NCBI RefSeq assembly: GCF_900277125.1
Contig: NZ_OPYN01000164.1
Location: forward strand, 227,874 to 291,873
Reading direction: 5' to 3'
DNA from: Pseudomonas inefficax
GTDB lineage: Bacteria > Pseudomonadota > Gammaproteobacteria > Pseudomonadales > Pseudomonadaceae
DNA: 64,000 bases
In this document: piece after piece, positions 1-8,441 of the stretch
Position numbering within the stretch: the first letter of the stretch is position 1
Layout of the letters: every line of letters starts with the position of its first letter
The notes under the pieces: generated by a model
Told to the model about the DNA's origin: nothing
Database searches by the model: none
The model's input: the letters and a program-made list of their open reading frames with translations, nothing else
Position numbers and translations under genes: made by a program

Positions 1-30
1 GACACCCCTGCTTCGAACTGACGCGGTCCC

Positions 31-127
31 CTGTAGGAGCAGCCTTGTGCTGCGAAGAGGCCGGTACGAACAGCACAAAAGCTGCGCCTGTACTGGCCTC
101 TTCGCAGCACAAGGCTGCTCCTACAGG
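31..127. repeat. REP/BIME inverted pair (CAGCC type)
   Basis: Two convergent copies of TGTAGGAGCAGCCTTGTG form a long imperfect inverted repeat with a short spacer. The same unit recurs at 15940-16033 and 43193-43286. It occupies the left part of the 308-base gene-free stretch at the window start; the rest holds the promoter region of the first operon. Confidence 0.9.
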
Positions 128-177
128 AACCGCGTCCAGTTGAAATTCACCTGCTGCAAAAAATTCTTTGCCGCGTG

Positions 178-229
178 TTGACAGCTCCGTCGGCTCGGGA
201 ATAGCCTGAATACAACAATGCACACATTG
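178..229 (+). promoter_or_regulatory. Candidate promoter and dyad before the ABC/hydroxyproline operon
   Basis: TTGACA at 178-183 is a perfect -35; the best -10 is only TAGCCT at 202-207 (18-bp spacing). Just downstream, CAATG-CACA-CATTG (216-229) is an inverted repeat in operator position. The first gene starts at 309. A weak -10 plus a dyad would fit a regulated promoter, perhaps controlled by the GntR protein at 8442-9149, but this is inference. Confidence 0.35.
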
Positions 230-308
230 CAGAATCCAACAAAACACACTGCGATCTATTTTTTGCTTGCTCTTCTGCCTACAAGAAAAATCACCGGAGA
301 GATTCAAA

Positions 309-1145
309 ATGGCACGGTCCCTTTCCCGCACACTCGGTGGCGGCATCGCTTGCCTCACCGCAGCACTGGCACTTGTGATGCACCCTGCGGCCCACGCCGA
401 CACCCAGACCTGGCAAGCCGTGCAGAAGGCCGGCGTGCTGCGTTGCGGCGCGGCGGTAGCGGCGCCCTATGTGATGCGAGACCCGGCCTCCGGGCAGTAC
501 AGCGGCTACTTCGTCGACCTGTGCCGTGACTTTGCCGAGCAGGTGTTGAAAGTGAAGGCGCAGTTCGTCGACACCAGTTGGGACAACCAGGTTGCCGGCC
601 TGCAAAGCGGCAAGTGGGACATGGCCATGGCCTTGAACCAGACCCCGGAACGTGCCCAGGCCGTGGCCTTCTCGGTGCCGGCCACCGACTACCAGGTCTC
701 GCTGCTGGTCAATGGCAAGAACCCCAAGTTCGGCAGCGCCGGCAACAACCTGGCCGACTATGACAAACCCGGCGTGACCATCGCCGTGATCTCAGGCACC
801 GCCGCCGACAAGGCGGTATCGGCCGCCATCAGGAACGCCACGCTGATGCGCCTGCCCGGCTCCGATGAAACCCGCATGGCCCTGATGTCGCGCCGCGCCG
901 ATGTGCTGGCCGACGCCAACGACACCAACCACCTGTTCGCCATGGCCAACAGCTGGGCGAAGGAGGTACTGCCAGTACCGGCCCTGGCCAGGCAAGGCGT
1001 GTCGTTCGCCCTGGCGCGCAGCACCCCGGCCGCCGACCTTGCCCAGCTCGATGCCTACCTCAGCCAGCGCCGCGCCAGCGGCGAGATCGACCAGCTGGTG
1101 GACAAGGCCTCGGCCCAGATCATCGCGGGCCAGAAAGCCCAGTAA
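309..1145 (+). CDS. Periplasmic amino-acid-binding protein of ABC transporter
   Basis: Type-3 (SBP_bac_3) solute-binding protein, 278 residues, that captures a polar amino acid or imino acid in the periplasm. The first 30 residues are a signal peptide ending AAHA before Asp-Thr-Gln. The mature part has the family pattern (GVLRCG start, FVDLCRDFAEQV, LQSGKWDMAMALNQTPERA). ATG 309 is chosen because GGAGAG lies 8 bases upstream; the in-frame ATG at 267 has no such site. It is followed by an ATPase and two permeases on the same strand and by genes for hydroxyproline breakdown, so hydroxyproline or a related imino acid is the likely ligand (inferred from context). Confidence 0.88.
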   Translation: MARSLSRTLGGGIACLTAALALVMHPAAHADTQTWQAVQKAGVLRCGAAVAAPYVMRDPASGQYSGYFVDLCRDFAEQVLKVKAQFVDTSWDNQVAGLQSGKWDMAMALNQTPERAQAVAFSVPATDYQVSLLVNGKNPKFGSAGNNLADYDKPGVTIAVISGTAADKAVSAAIRNATLMRLPGSDETRMALMSRRADVLADANDTNHLFAMANSWAKEVLPVPALARQGVSFALARSTPAADLAQLDAYLSQRRASGEIDQLVDKASAQIIAGQKAQ

Positions 1146-1201
1146 CTCCCGCTGACATGCCGAGGGCCCCGGCCAAGGGCGCCCTCGCGGAGACGACTGT
1201 A

Positions 1202-2023
1202 ATGACCACTCCTCATTTGGTGGCTGCCCAGCCACAGGCTTCGCTCACCCCGGATTCCGCCCTGGGCGGCGACTTTATCCAGCTGCGCGGCGTGCGCAAG
1301 GCCTACAGCGAGCAGCTGGTGGTGATGGACCAGATGAACCTGGACATGCGCGCCGACGATCGCCTGGTGATCATCGGCCCGTCCGGCAGCGGCAAGAGTT
1401 CGTTGCTACGGGTGCTGATGGGCCTGGAAGGTATCCAGGGCGGCAGCATCCATTTCCAGGGCAAGCCCTACATCGACGGCAGCCGCAAACAGGGCAAGCC
1501 ACTGGACGAAACCCTGCACAAGCAGATTGGCATGGTGTTCCAGCACTACACCCTGTTCCCGCACCTGTCGGTGCTGGGCAACCTGATCCTGGCACCGGTC
1601 AAGGTGCACGGCATGGGCAAAGCCGAAGCCACCGAAAAGGCCCGCGCCTACCTCGCCCGCCTGGGCCTGGAGAGCAAGCTGCACGCCTACCCCAGCCAGC
1701 TGTCCGGCGGCCAGAAGCAACGCGTGGCGATCGCCCGGGCGCTGATGCTGGAACCCCGCCTGATGCTGTTCGACGAAGTCACCTCGGCGCTCGACCCGGA
1801 AATGGTCATCGAAGTGCAGAACGTGATGATGCAGCTGGCCGAGCAGAAGATGGCGATGATCATCGTCACCCACGACATGCACTTCGCCCGGCATATCGCC
1901 ACCCGCGTGGTGTTCTGCGCCAACGGCAAGGTGGTGGAGCAAGGCCACCCCGAGCAGATCTTCACTCAGCCTCGGGAAACACGCACGCGTGAGTTCCTCG
2001 AGAAGGTCGTGCAGTTCGATTGA
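1202..2023 (+). CDS. Polar amino-acid ABC transporter ATPase
   Basis: Cytoplasmic ATPase subunit (273 residues) of the importer formed with the binding protein and two permeases. Walker A GPSGSGKSS is at residues 59-67; the signature LSGGQKQR, Walker B LMLFDE followed by TSALDPE, and the switch His in VTHDM are all present, so it should be active. This is the HisP/GlnQ subfamily. ATG 1202 is preceded by GGAGAC; the in-frame ATG at 1157 would add 15 residues unlike the family. It lies 56 bases after the binding-protein gene and 10 bases before the first permease. Confidence 0.92.
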   Translation: MTTPHLVAAQPQASLTPDSALGGDFIQLRGVRKAYSEQLVVMDQMNLDMRADDRLVIIGPSGSGKSSLLRVLMGLEGIQGGSIHFQGKPYIDGSRKQGKPLDETLHKQIGMVFQHYTLFPHLSVLGNLILAPVKVHGMGKAEATEKARAYLARLGLESKLHAYPSQLSGGQKQRVAIARALMLEPRLMLFDEVTSALDPEMVIEVQNVMMQLAEQKMAMIIVTHDMHFARHIATRVVFCANGKVVEQGHPEQIFTQPRETRTREFLEKVVQFD

Positions 2024-2033
2024 GGGCGCCGCG

Positions 2034-2705
2034 ATGAACTACCAATTCGATTTCCACTTTCTCAACGGCAGCCTGCCGGCCCTGCTCGACGGGCTGAAGG
2101 TGACGCTGGAGCTGGCCCTGGTCTCGAACCTGATCGGCCTGACCTGCGGCTTCGTGCTGTGCCTGATGACCCTGAGCCGCTGGTTCTTCATTCGCTGGCC
2201 GGCGCAGCTGTTCATCGAGTTCTTCCGCTGCACCCCGGCGCTGCTGCAGATCGTCTGGTTCTTCTACTGCGTGCCGATGCTGTTCGACGTGTTCATCGAC
2301 CCGATCGTCATGGGCTTCCTGGCCCTGGGGCTGAACCTGACGGCATTCAACGCCGAGGCCTACCGCGCCGGTGTGCAGGCGGTGCCACGCGAACATTTGG
2401 ATGCCTCGATCGCTCTTGGCCTCAAAGGCTGGCAACGCACGCTGTACGTGGTGCTGCCGCAAGCGCTGCGCAGCGCCTTGCCGGTGTTGATCACCAACGG
2501 CATCGGCACCCTGCAGCAAAGCGCGCTGGTGGCCATCGTTGCCGTCGCCGACCTGATGTACGTGGGCAAGAGCCTGGCCACCGAAGCCTACCGCCCGCTG
2601 GAAACCTACACCCTGATCGCGCTGATCTACTTCGCCCTGTCGTTGCCGATCGCGCAGCTGGTGCAGTGGTTCGAACGGCGCCAGGAACTGGCCGCACAGC
2701 GCTGA
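2034..2705 (+). CDS. Amino-acid ABC transporter permease 1
   Basis: Inner-membrane permease of the HisM/GlnP family (223 residues) with several hydrophobic helices. The cytoplasmic EAA loop that docks with the ATPase is visible (EAYRAGVQAVPREHLDASIALGL). It pairs with the next gene as a heterodimeric channel. ATG 2034 is chosen because translation then begins with the family-like MNYQFDFHFL; it follows the ATPase stop by 10 bases. Confidence 0.9.
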   Translation: MNYQFDFHFLNGSLPALLDGLKVTLELALVSNLIGLTCGFVLCLMTLSRWFFIRWPAQLFIEFFRCTPALLQIVWFFYCVPMLFDVFIDPIVMGFLALGLNLTAFNAEAYRAGVQAVPREHLDASIALGLKGWQRTLYVVLPQALRSALPVLITNGIGTLQQSALVAIVAVADLMYVGKSLATEAYRPLETYTLIALIYFALSLPIAQLVQWFERRQELAAQR

Positions 2706-2715
2706 GGAGAACGTC

Positions 2716-3381
2716 ATGCCACTCGATTTTTCGGTAGTTCTGCACTACTGGCCGGTGCTGCTCAAGGGCCTGGCCCTGACCCTGGCGTTCACCGCTGTGT
2801 GCGCCCTGCTGGGCAGCCTGCTGGGCTTCGTGGTCAGCCTGCTGCGCCAGGTGAAGCTGAAGCTGCTGCGCCTGCCGCTGACCCTGTACGTGGAGTTCTT
2901 CCGCGGCACGCCGCTGCTGATCCAGCTGTTCTGGGTGTTCTTCTGCTTCCCGGTGGTGTTCGGCCTGGACATCCCGCCGTACGTGTCGGTGCTGATCGCC
3001 CTGACCCTGTACATGGGCGCGATCACCAGCGAAACCTTCCGCGGCGCGCTCAAGTCGATCGCCGGCGAACAGCACGATGCGTGCATCGCCCTTGGCCTGA
3101 CCTCGCGGGTGAAAGTGCTGTACGTGGTGTTCCCGCAAGCGCTGCTGCGCTCGGTGCCACCACTGCTGTCGAACGTGGTCAGCCTGTTCAAGGAAAGCGC
3201 GCTGATTTCCTCGGTGGGGGTCGCCGACCTGATGTTCGTCGGCCAGAACATTTCCAACAGCACGGCACGCCCGGTCGAGTTCCTCTCGGCGGTGGCCGTC
3301 ATCTATTTCCTGGTGGCCTTCCCGCTCACCCGCCTGGTCGGTGTGGTCGAGGGGCGCCTGCTTCGTCGCTACGCCTACTGA
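2716..3381 (+). CDS. Amino-acid ABC transporter permease 2
   Basis: Second HisQ/HisM-type permease (221 residues). It has the EAA loop (SETFRGALKSIAGEQHDACIALGL) and conserved EFFRGTPLLIQLFWVFF near the middle, typical of polar amino-acid importers. A GAGGAG ribosome site lies just before ATG 2716, 10 bases after the preceding stop. Order of binding protein, ATPase and two permeases, with metabolic genes directly after, marks one transcription unit. Confidence 0.9.
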   Translation: MPLDFSVVLHYWPVLLKGLALTLAFTAVCALLGSLLGFVVSLLRQVKLKLLRLPLTLYVEFFRGTPLLIQLFWVFFCFPVVFGLDIPPYVSVLIALTLYMGAITSETFRGALKSIAGEQHDACIALGLTSRVKVLYVVFPQALLRSVPPLLSNVVSLFKESALISSVGVADLMFVGQNISNSTARPVEFLSAVAVIYFLVAFPLTRLVGVVEGRLLRRYAY

Positions 3382-3406
3382 TACCTTCCCCAAGGAGACT
3401 TACGAC

Positions 3407-4282
3407 ATGAAACTCAATGGCATCTTGCCCGCCCTGGTCACCCCGTTCGACGCCGCCGGCAAAGTCGACCACGACACCCTGGCCGCGATCCTCGAACACC
3501 AGCTGGCCGCTGGCGTAAGCGGCTTCGTGCCACTGGGCTCGACCGGTGAGTACTACGCCCTGAGCAACGACGAACGCCGGCAGATCCTGGCCACCGTCAA
3601 GGAAGTGGTCGGCGAGCGCGGCACGCTGATCGCCGGGGCAAACGGCTCCTGTACCCGTGAAGTGCTGGAGCAGGTGAAGCAGACCGTCGACGCTGGCTAC
3701 AACAACCTGCTGATCGCCCCGCCCTACTATGCACTGCCGTCACAGGAAGAGCTGCTGGCCCACTACAACACCATCCTCTCGACCTTCCCCGAAATCAACG
3801 TGGTGCTCTACAACTACCCGATCCGCACCAACGTCGAAGTGGGCCTGGACGTGATTGCCGCGCTGCACGAGCACCCGCGCGTGATCGGTATCAAGGAAAG
3901 CAGCGGCAACCTGTTGCGCGCCATCGAGATCGGTGAAAAATACAAAGGCATCCAGCTGTCCTGCGGCTCCGACGACCAGGCCCTGGACTTCTACCTGTGG
4001 GGTGCCGACAGCTGGATCTGCGGCCCGGCCAATATCTTCCCGGAGAAGGTCGTGGCCTTCCACAAGGCCTTCACCAGCGGCGATATCCGTGGTGCCCAGC
4101 AGGTAATGCGCAGCCTGTTCCCGGCCATGGCCAACCTGGAAAGCGGCAAGTTCGTGCAGAAGGTCAAGTACGGCGCCGAACTGGCCGGTTTCAAGGTTGG
4201 CAATGCCCGCGCCCCGTTGCTGCCGCTGACCGATGTGGAGAAGGCCGAATTCCGCAAGGTGTTCGAGGCTTCCCAGGCCTGA
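3407..4282 (+). CDS. DapA-family lyase, probable pyrroline-4-hydroxy-2-carboxylate deaminase
   Basis: DHDPS/N-acetylneuraminate-lyase family TIM barrel (291 residues). The GSTGE substrate loop near residue 45, the YNYP motif and the Schiff-base lysine Lys163 in IGIKESSG are present. Its neighbours are a D-amino-acid-type dehydrogenase, an aldehyde dehydrogenase and a proline-racemase-family enzyme. That set matches the known trans-4-hydroxy-L-proline pathway, in which a DapA homologue deaminates pyrroline-4-hydroxy-2-carboxylate to alpha-ketoglutarate semialdehyde. Start ATG 3407 has AAGGAG 10 bases upstream. A lysine-pathway DapA is unlikely in this context. Confidence 0.82.
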   Translation: MKLNGILPALVTPFDAAGKVDHDTLAAILEHQLAAGVSGFVPLGSTGEYYALSNDERRQILATVKEVVGERGTLIAGANGSCTREVLEQVKQTVDAGYNNLLIAPPYYALPSQEELLAHYNTILSTFPEINVVLYNYPIRTNVEVGLDVIAALHEHPRVIGIKESSGNLLRAIEIGEKYKGIQLSCGSDDQALDFYLWGADSWICGPANIFPEKVVAFHKAFTSGDIRGAQQVMRSLFPAMANLESGKFVQKVKYGAELAGFKVGNARAPLLPLTDVEKAEFRKVFEASQA

Positions 4283-4310
4283 TGCAAATGCAATGACCTG
4301 AGCAGAACCT

Positions 4311-4397
4311 TGTGGGAGCGGGTTCACCCGCGAACACCGGCAAAGCCGGTGCCAGGCACCGCAGTGCCTGCTTCGCGGGTAAACCCGCTCCCACAGG
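4311..4397. repeat. REP/BIME inverted pair (GGGTTCACCCGC type)
   Basis: TGTGGGAGCGGGTTCACCCGCGAA and its inverted copy flank a short GC-rich core between the deaminase and dehydrogenase genes. Inside an operon, such a hairpin could shape mRNA stability. Confidence 0.9.
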
Positions 4398-4428
4398 GAC
4401 CTCACACACCCTTTAGAGCATGTGATCC

Positions 4429-5709
4429 ATGAACAACCCGCACCCCTCACCGCAACAGGCTGTAGTCATCGGCGGCGGCATTGTCGGCGTGTGCTGCGCG
4501 CTGTACCTGCAGCGCGACGGCCACCGGGTCACCCTCATCGACCCCGCCGCCCCCGGCGACAGCACCGCCAAATGGAGCTGCGGGCAGATGGCGGTCAGCG
4601 AAGTCATCCCGCTGTCCAAGCCCGGCATCCTGATGAAAATCCCCGGCTGGCTGCTCGACCAGAAAGGCCCGCTGGCCCTGCGCCCCAGCGCCCTGCCCGG
4701 CATTCTGCCGTGGTTCATGCGCTTCCTGGCCTGTGCCCGCCCGTCGAAGATCAACGAGATCGCCCAGGACATGGCGCGCCTGACCCAGCATGTGTACCAA
4801 GACTATGCTCCGCTGTTGGCGGCCTGCCCCGACAAGACCCTGCTCGGCGACCGCCCAATCCTGGAGGTGTTCGACTCGCCCGCCGGCCTTGAACACGAAC
4901 GCCCGCACCTGGAGCTGCGCAAGCAACTGGGCTTTTGTTCCGAAGAGCTGGACGGCGCCGCAATCGGCGACCTGGAACCGGCCCTGGCCGGCAAGTTCCA
5001 GCATGGCCTGATGTTCCCTGACTGGCGCGCCGTGAACGACACCGAAGGCTTCATCGCCGCCCTCACCGAAAGCTTCATTGCCCAGGGTGGCGTGCGTGTA
5101 CGCCAACGCGTGGTGAAGATCGACGAACACCACGACAAGGCGACCGGCGTCACCCTGGCAGACGGCGCACGCGTGCCCGCCGAGCTGCTGGTGATCGCAG
5201 CCGGCACCGGCGCCCGCGCCTTCTTCGACTCGCTCGGGGTGAACATCCCACTGGCTGGCATCGCCGGTTACCAGGCGGTACTGCCGCAGCCGGGCGTGGA
5301 AATCCGTCACTCGGTCATCTACGCCGACGGCGGCTTCTGCTTCGCCCCCATGACCCGCGGCCTGCAGATCGGCGGCACCATCGAGTTCGCCGGCGCCAAT
5401 GCCGAACCCAATTTCAAGCGCGCCGAAATCATCATGGAAAAGGCCCGCCGCGTACTGCCACAACTGAACACCCAAGGCATGGAATTCGGCGTCGGCTACC
5501 GCCCGTTCCTGCCCGACACCAAACCGGTGATCGACCGCTCGCCACGGCTGCAAAACGCGATCCTGGCCTTCGGCCATGGCCAGCTCGGGCTCACCCTTGG
5601 CGCCACCACCGGCCGCCTGGTCAGCGACCTCGCCGCCCGACGCAGCCCAACCCAGAATCTTTCTGCATTCAGTGCTCGACGCTTCGCCGTCCTTGGAGGA
5701 AACGCATGA
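4429..5709 (+). CDS. FAD-dependent D-amino-acid/cis-4-hydroxy-D-proline dehydrogenase
   Basis: DAO-family flavoprotein (426 residues). The N-terminal dinucleotide fold VVIGGGIVGVCCALYLQRDGH (about residues 12-32) ends in the acidic Leu-Ile-Asp that binds the FAD ribose; a C-terminal FGHGQLGLTLGATTGR flavin motif is also seen. In this cluster it most likely oxidises cis-4-hydroxy-D-proline, made by the downstream epimerase, to pyrroline-4-hydroxy-2-carboxylate, the substrate of the preceding gene. It overlaps the aldehyde dehydrogenase by four bases (ATGA), so translation is probably coupled. The substrate is inferred from neighbours; D-proline or another D-imino acid is possible. Confidence 0.82.
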   Translation: MNNPHPSPQQAVVIGGGIVGVCCALYLQRDGHRVTLIDPAAPGDSTAKWSCGQMAVSEVIPLSKPGILMKIPGWLLDQKGPLALRPSALPGILPWFMRFLACARPSKINEIAQDMARLTQHVYQDYAPLLAACPDKTLLGDRPILEVFDSPAGLEHERPHLELRKQLGFCSEELDGAAIGDLEPALAGKFQHGLMFPDWRAVNDTEGFIAALTESFIAQGGVRVRQRVVKIDEHHDKATGVTLADGARVPAELLVIAAGTGARAFFDSLGVNIPLAGIAGYQAVLPQPGVEIRHSVIYADGGFCFAPMTRGLQIGGTIEFAGANAEPNFKRAEIIMEKARRVLPQLNTQGMEFGVGYRPFLPDTKPVIDRSPRLQNAILAFGHGQLGLTLGATTGRLVSDLAARRSPTQNLSAFSARRFAVLGGNA

Positions 5710-7187
5710 ACCGCTACGACCAGCTCTACATCAATGGCCAGTGGGTCAGCCCGATCAATGGTGGCAGCTTCAATTCGTATGACCCGAGCGATGAAAGCCT
5801 GATCGCCACCGTTGCCTCGGGTTGTGCTGCGGACGTCGATGTTGCGGTCAGGGCAGCCCGCGCTGCCTTCGACGAGGGGCCGTGGCCACGCCTGAGCGGG
5901 GCCGAGCGCGGCGCCTGCCTGCGCAAGATCGCCGATGGCATCCGTGCCCGCCAGGAAGCCCTGGCCGAGCTGGAAGTCCGCGACAACGGCAAGCCATTCC
6001 CTGAAGCGATGTGGGACATCGGCGACACCGCCGGCTGCTTCGACTTCTATGCCAACCTTGCCGAAGAGCTGGATGCCCAGCGCGAAAAGCCGGTGGCACT
6101 GGCCGACGACCGTTTCAGCTCGCTGGCGCGCAAGGAACCAATCGGGGTGGCCGGCGCCATCGTGCCGTGGAACTTCCCGATGCTGATGGCTTCGTGGAAG
6201 ATCGCCCCGGCCCTGGCCGCTGGTTGCAGCATTATCCTCAAGCCCGCCGAGCAAACCTCGCTGACTGCCCTGGAGCTGGCACGTATCGCCGATGAAGCCG
6301 GCCTGCCAGCCGGGGTGCTGAACATCGTCACCGGCCCGGGTTCCACGGTGGGGGCAGCAATTACCGCGCACCCTGGCGTCGACAAGCTGGCCTTCACCGG
6401 CAGCGTGCCGGTGGGCAGCCGCATCATGCAAGCGGCCGCCCAGGACATCAAGAACGTCACCCTGGAGCTGGGTGGCAAATCGCCGTTCGTGATCTTCGCC
6501 GACAGCGATATCGAACAGGCTGTCGAGTGGATCATGTTCGGCATCTTCTGGAACAAGGGCGAAGTCTGCTCGGCCACCTCCCGCGTGCTGGTGGAGCGTG
6601 CGGCCTATGAGCCACTGCTGGCTCGCCTGGCCGAGGAAACCCGCAAGATCAAGATCGGCAACGGCATGGAGCAAGGCGTGCTGCTGGGCCCGCTGGTCAA
6701 CCGCAGCCAGTACGAAGGCACCCTGCAGGCCATTGCCCGCGGCCTGGAAGAAGGCGCACGCCTGGTATGCGGCGGTGAACGCCCGGCGCATCTGGACAAG
6801 GGTTTCTACCTGCAACCCACAGTGTTCGCCGACGTGCCGGAAGACAGCTGGGTGTGGAACGAGGAAATCTTCGGCCCCGTGGTATGCATCCGCCCGTTCG
6901 ACAGCGAAGAAGAAGCGGTAAGATCGGCCAACAATTCGCGCTTCGGCCTGGGCGCCGCGGTGATGTCGAAAGACCTGCAGCGTTGCGAGCGCGTGGCGCG
7001 CAGGTTCCGTGCAGGCATCGTCTGGATCAACTGCTCGCAGCCCACCTTCACCGAAGCACCGTGGGGCGGCTACAAGCAGAGCGGCATCGGCCGCGAGCTG
7101 GGTGAATGGGGCCTGAACAACTACCTGGAAACCAAGCAGATCACCCGCTACGACAGCGAGCAGCCTTGGGGCTGGTACATCAAGTGA
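5706..7187 (+). CDS. NAD(P)-dependent aldehyde dehydrogenase, probable ketoglutarate-semialdehyde dehydrogenase
   Basis: Full-length ALDH-superfamily enzyme (493 residues). The cofactor loop VPWNFPMLMASWKIAPALAAG is followed by catalytic Glu254 in LELGGKS and nucleophile Cys288 in GEVCSATSR. The VCSATSR form resembles betaine-aldehyde-type ALDHs, so sequence alone does not settle the substrate. In the hydroxyproline route the last step is oxidation of alpha-ketoglutarate semialdehyde to alpha-ketoglutarate, which this gene would supply. GGAGG lies about 10 bases before its ATG, which overlaps the dehydrogenase stop. Confidence 0.85.
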   Translation: MNRYDQLYINGQWVSPINGGSFNSYDPSDESLIATVASGCAADVDVAVRAARAAFDEGPWPRLSGAERGACLRKIADGIRARQEALAELEVRDNGKPFPEAMWDIGDTAGCFDFYANLAEELDAQREKPVALADDRFSSLARKEPIGVAGAIVPWNFPMLMASWKIAPALAAGCSIILKPAEQTSLTALELARIADEAGLPAGVLNIVTGPGSTVGAAITAHPGVDKLAFTGSVPVGSRIMQAAAQDIKNVTLELGGKSPFVIFADSDIEQAVEWIMFGIFWNKGEVCSATSRVLVERAAYEPLLARLAEETRKIKIGNGMEQGVLLGPLVNRSQYEGTLQAIARGLEEGARLVCGGERPAHLDKGFYLQPTVFADVPEDSWVWNEEIFGPVVCIRPFDSEEEAVRSANNSRFGLGAAVMSKDLQRCERVARRFRAGIVWINCSQPTFTEAPWGGYKQSGIGRELGEWGLNNYLETKQITRYDSEQPWGWYIK

Positions 7188-7197
7188 GGTAACACCC

Positions 7198-8223
7198 ATG
7201 CGTTGGAAACAGACCCTTCAGCTGGCCGAAGTGCACTGCGAAGGCGAAATCGGCAAGGTCATCACTGGCGGCGTACTGGGCATACCCGGCGCCAGCATGC
7301 TGGAAAAGATGAACTACATCAACGAGGTGGATGACAGCCTGCGCCGCCTGGTAACGCTGGAGCCGCGCGGTTGCCTGCAGATGTCGGTCAACCTGCTGCT
7401 GCCGCCAACCCGCCCGGAAGCCCACGCTGGCTTTATCGTGCTGCAGGCGGACAAGGCTCACCCGATGTCTGGCAGCAACTGCATCTGCGTGGTCACTGCC
7501 CTGCTGGAGCTGGGCATGGTGCCGATGCAGGAACCCGAGACCACGGTGGTGCTGGACACCCCCGCTGGCCTGGTCACCGCCCGCGCCCGGTGCGCGGACG
7601 GCCGCTGCCTGAGTGTGTCGCTGGACATGGTGCCTGCCTTCGTCGAGCACCTGGACCTGGCCATCGAGACCGAGCAGTTCGGCCCCCTCAAGATCGATGT
7701 GGCGTTTGGCGGCGTGTACTACGCCCTGATCGATGTGGCGCAGACCGGCCTGTCGATCGCCCCGGAACATGCCCGTGCCCTGGCCGATGCCGGCGTGGCG
7801 TTGAAGGCGGTGATCAACCGCCAGCTGGACATCCAGCACCCGTTGCTGCCGTCGGTGAATGAAGTGGCCTACGTGATGTTCCGCAACCGCCTGGACGATC
7901 GCACCTACCAGACCTGCACCACCCTGCCACCAGGGCGGGTCGACCGCTCGCCATGCGGCACCGGCAGTTCGGCCAACCTGGCCACCCTGGCGGCACGCGG
8001 GTTGGTGCAGCCCGGTGACCAACTGGTATCGCGCTCGACCATTGGCGGTCAGTTCCAGGTCGAGTTGCTGGGCCACGGCGAGGTCGGCGGGCGCCCGGCG
8101 GTACTGCCACGGGTGACCGGGCGAGCCTGGCTGTATGGCCTGCAACAGCTCGGCGTGGACCCGGACGACCCGCTGGCTGCAGGCTTCATGCTGAGCGACA
8201 CATGGGGGGCCGGCATTTCCTGA
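7198..8223 (+). CDS. Proline-racemase-superfamily hydroxyproline epimerase/dehydratase, Ser-Cys type
   Basis: Proline racemase superfamily (341 residues). The second catalytic cysteine is conserved (Cys253 in DRSPCGTGSS), but the first catalytic position, normally Cys in MCGHG, is Ser91 in MSGSNC. Ser-Cys members are a recognised subgroup of this family, with 4-hydroxyproline epimerase and trans-3-hydroxyproline dehydratase activities reported for different subgroups. With the oxidase, deaminase and ALDH genes upstream, epimerisation of trans-4-hydroxy-L-proline to the cis-D form is the simplest role. It starts 10 bases after the ALDH stop behind a GAGG site and appears to end the operon. Confidence 0.82.
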   Translation: MRWKQTLQLAEVHCEGEIGKVITGGVLGIPGASMLEKMNYINEVDDSLRRLVTLEPRGCLQMSVNLLLPPTRPEAHAGFIVLQADKAHPMSGSNCICVVTALLELGMVPMQEPETTVVLDTPAGLVTARARCADGRCLSVSLDMVPAFVEHLDLAIETEQFGPLKIDVAFGGVYYALIDVAQTGLSIAPEHARALADAGVALKAVINRQLDIQHPLLPSVNEVAYVMFRNRLDDRTYQTCTTLPPGRVDRSPCGTGSSANLATLAARGLVQPGDQLVSRSTIGGQFQVELLGHGEVGGRPAVLPRVTGRAWLYGLQQLGVDPDDPLAAGFMLSDTWGAGIS

Positions 8224-8233
8224 CCCATACACC

Positions 8234-8368
8234 CTGTAGGAGCGGCCTTGTGTCGCGATGGGGCGCGCAGCGGCCCCAGGTTTCGATGTCGCCGCGAAGT
8301 TTCGATGCCGCCGCGGAGATTGCCGGGGCCGCTGCGCGCCCCATCGCGACACAAGGCCGCTCCTACAC
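8234..8368. repeat. REP/BIME inverted pair (GGCCTTGTGTCGCGA type)
   Basis: TGTAGGAGCGGCCTTGTGTCGCGATGGG and its inverse flank a core holding two near-identical tandem units (TTTCGATGTCGCCGCG / TTTCGATGCCGCCGCG). It separates the catabolic operon from the GntR gene and may act as an end-of-transcript hairpin. Confidence 0.9.
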
Positions 8369-8441
8369 GGGCCCGGATCAAGCCGGGATGAAAACTACAA
8401 GGGCTGGCCTGTATGATACGAGCGAGCCCAACCGAGACCTG

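Noticed and set aside
8234..8368. Tandem TTTCGATGYCGCCGCG units as CRISPR or iteron repeats
   Set aside because: Only two copies, placed inside a REP pair; no cas or replication genes.
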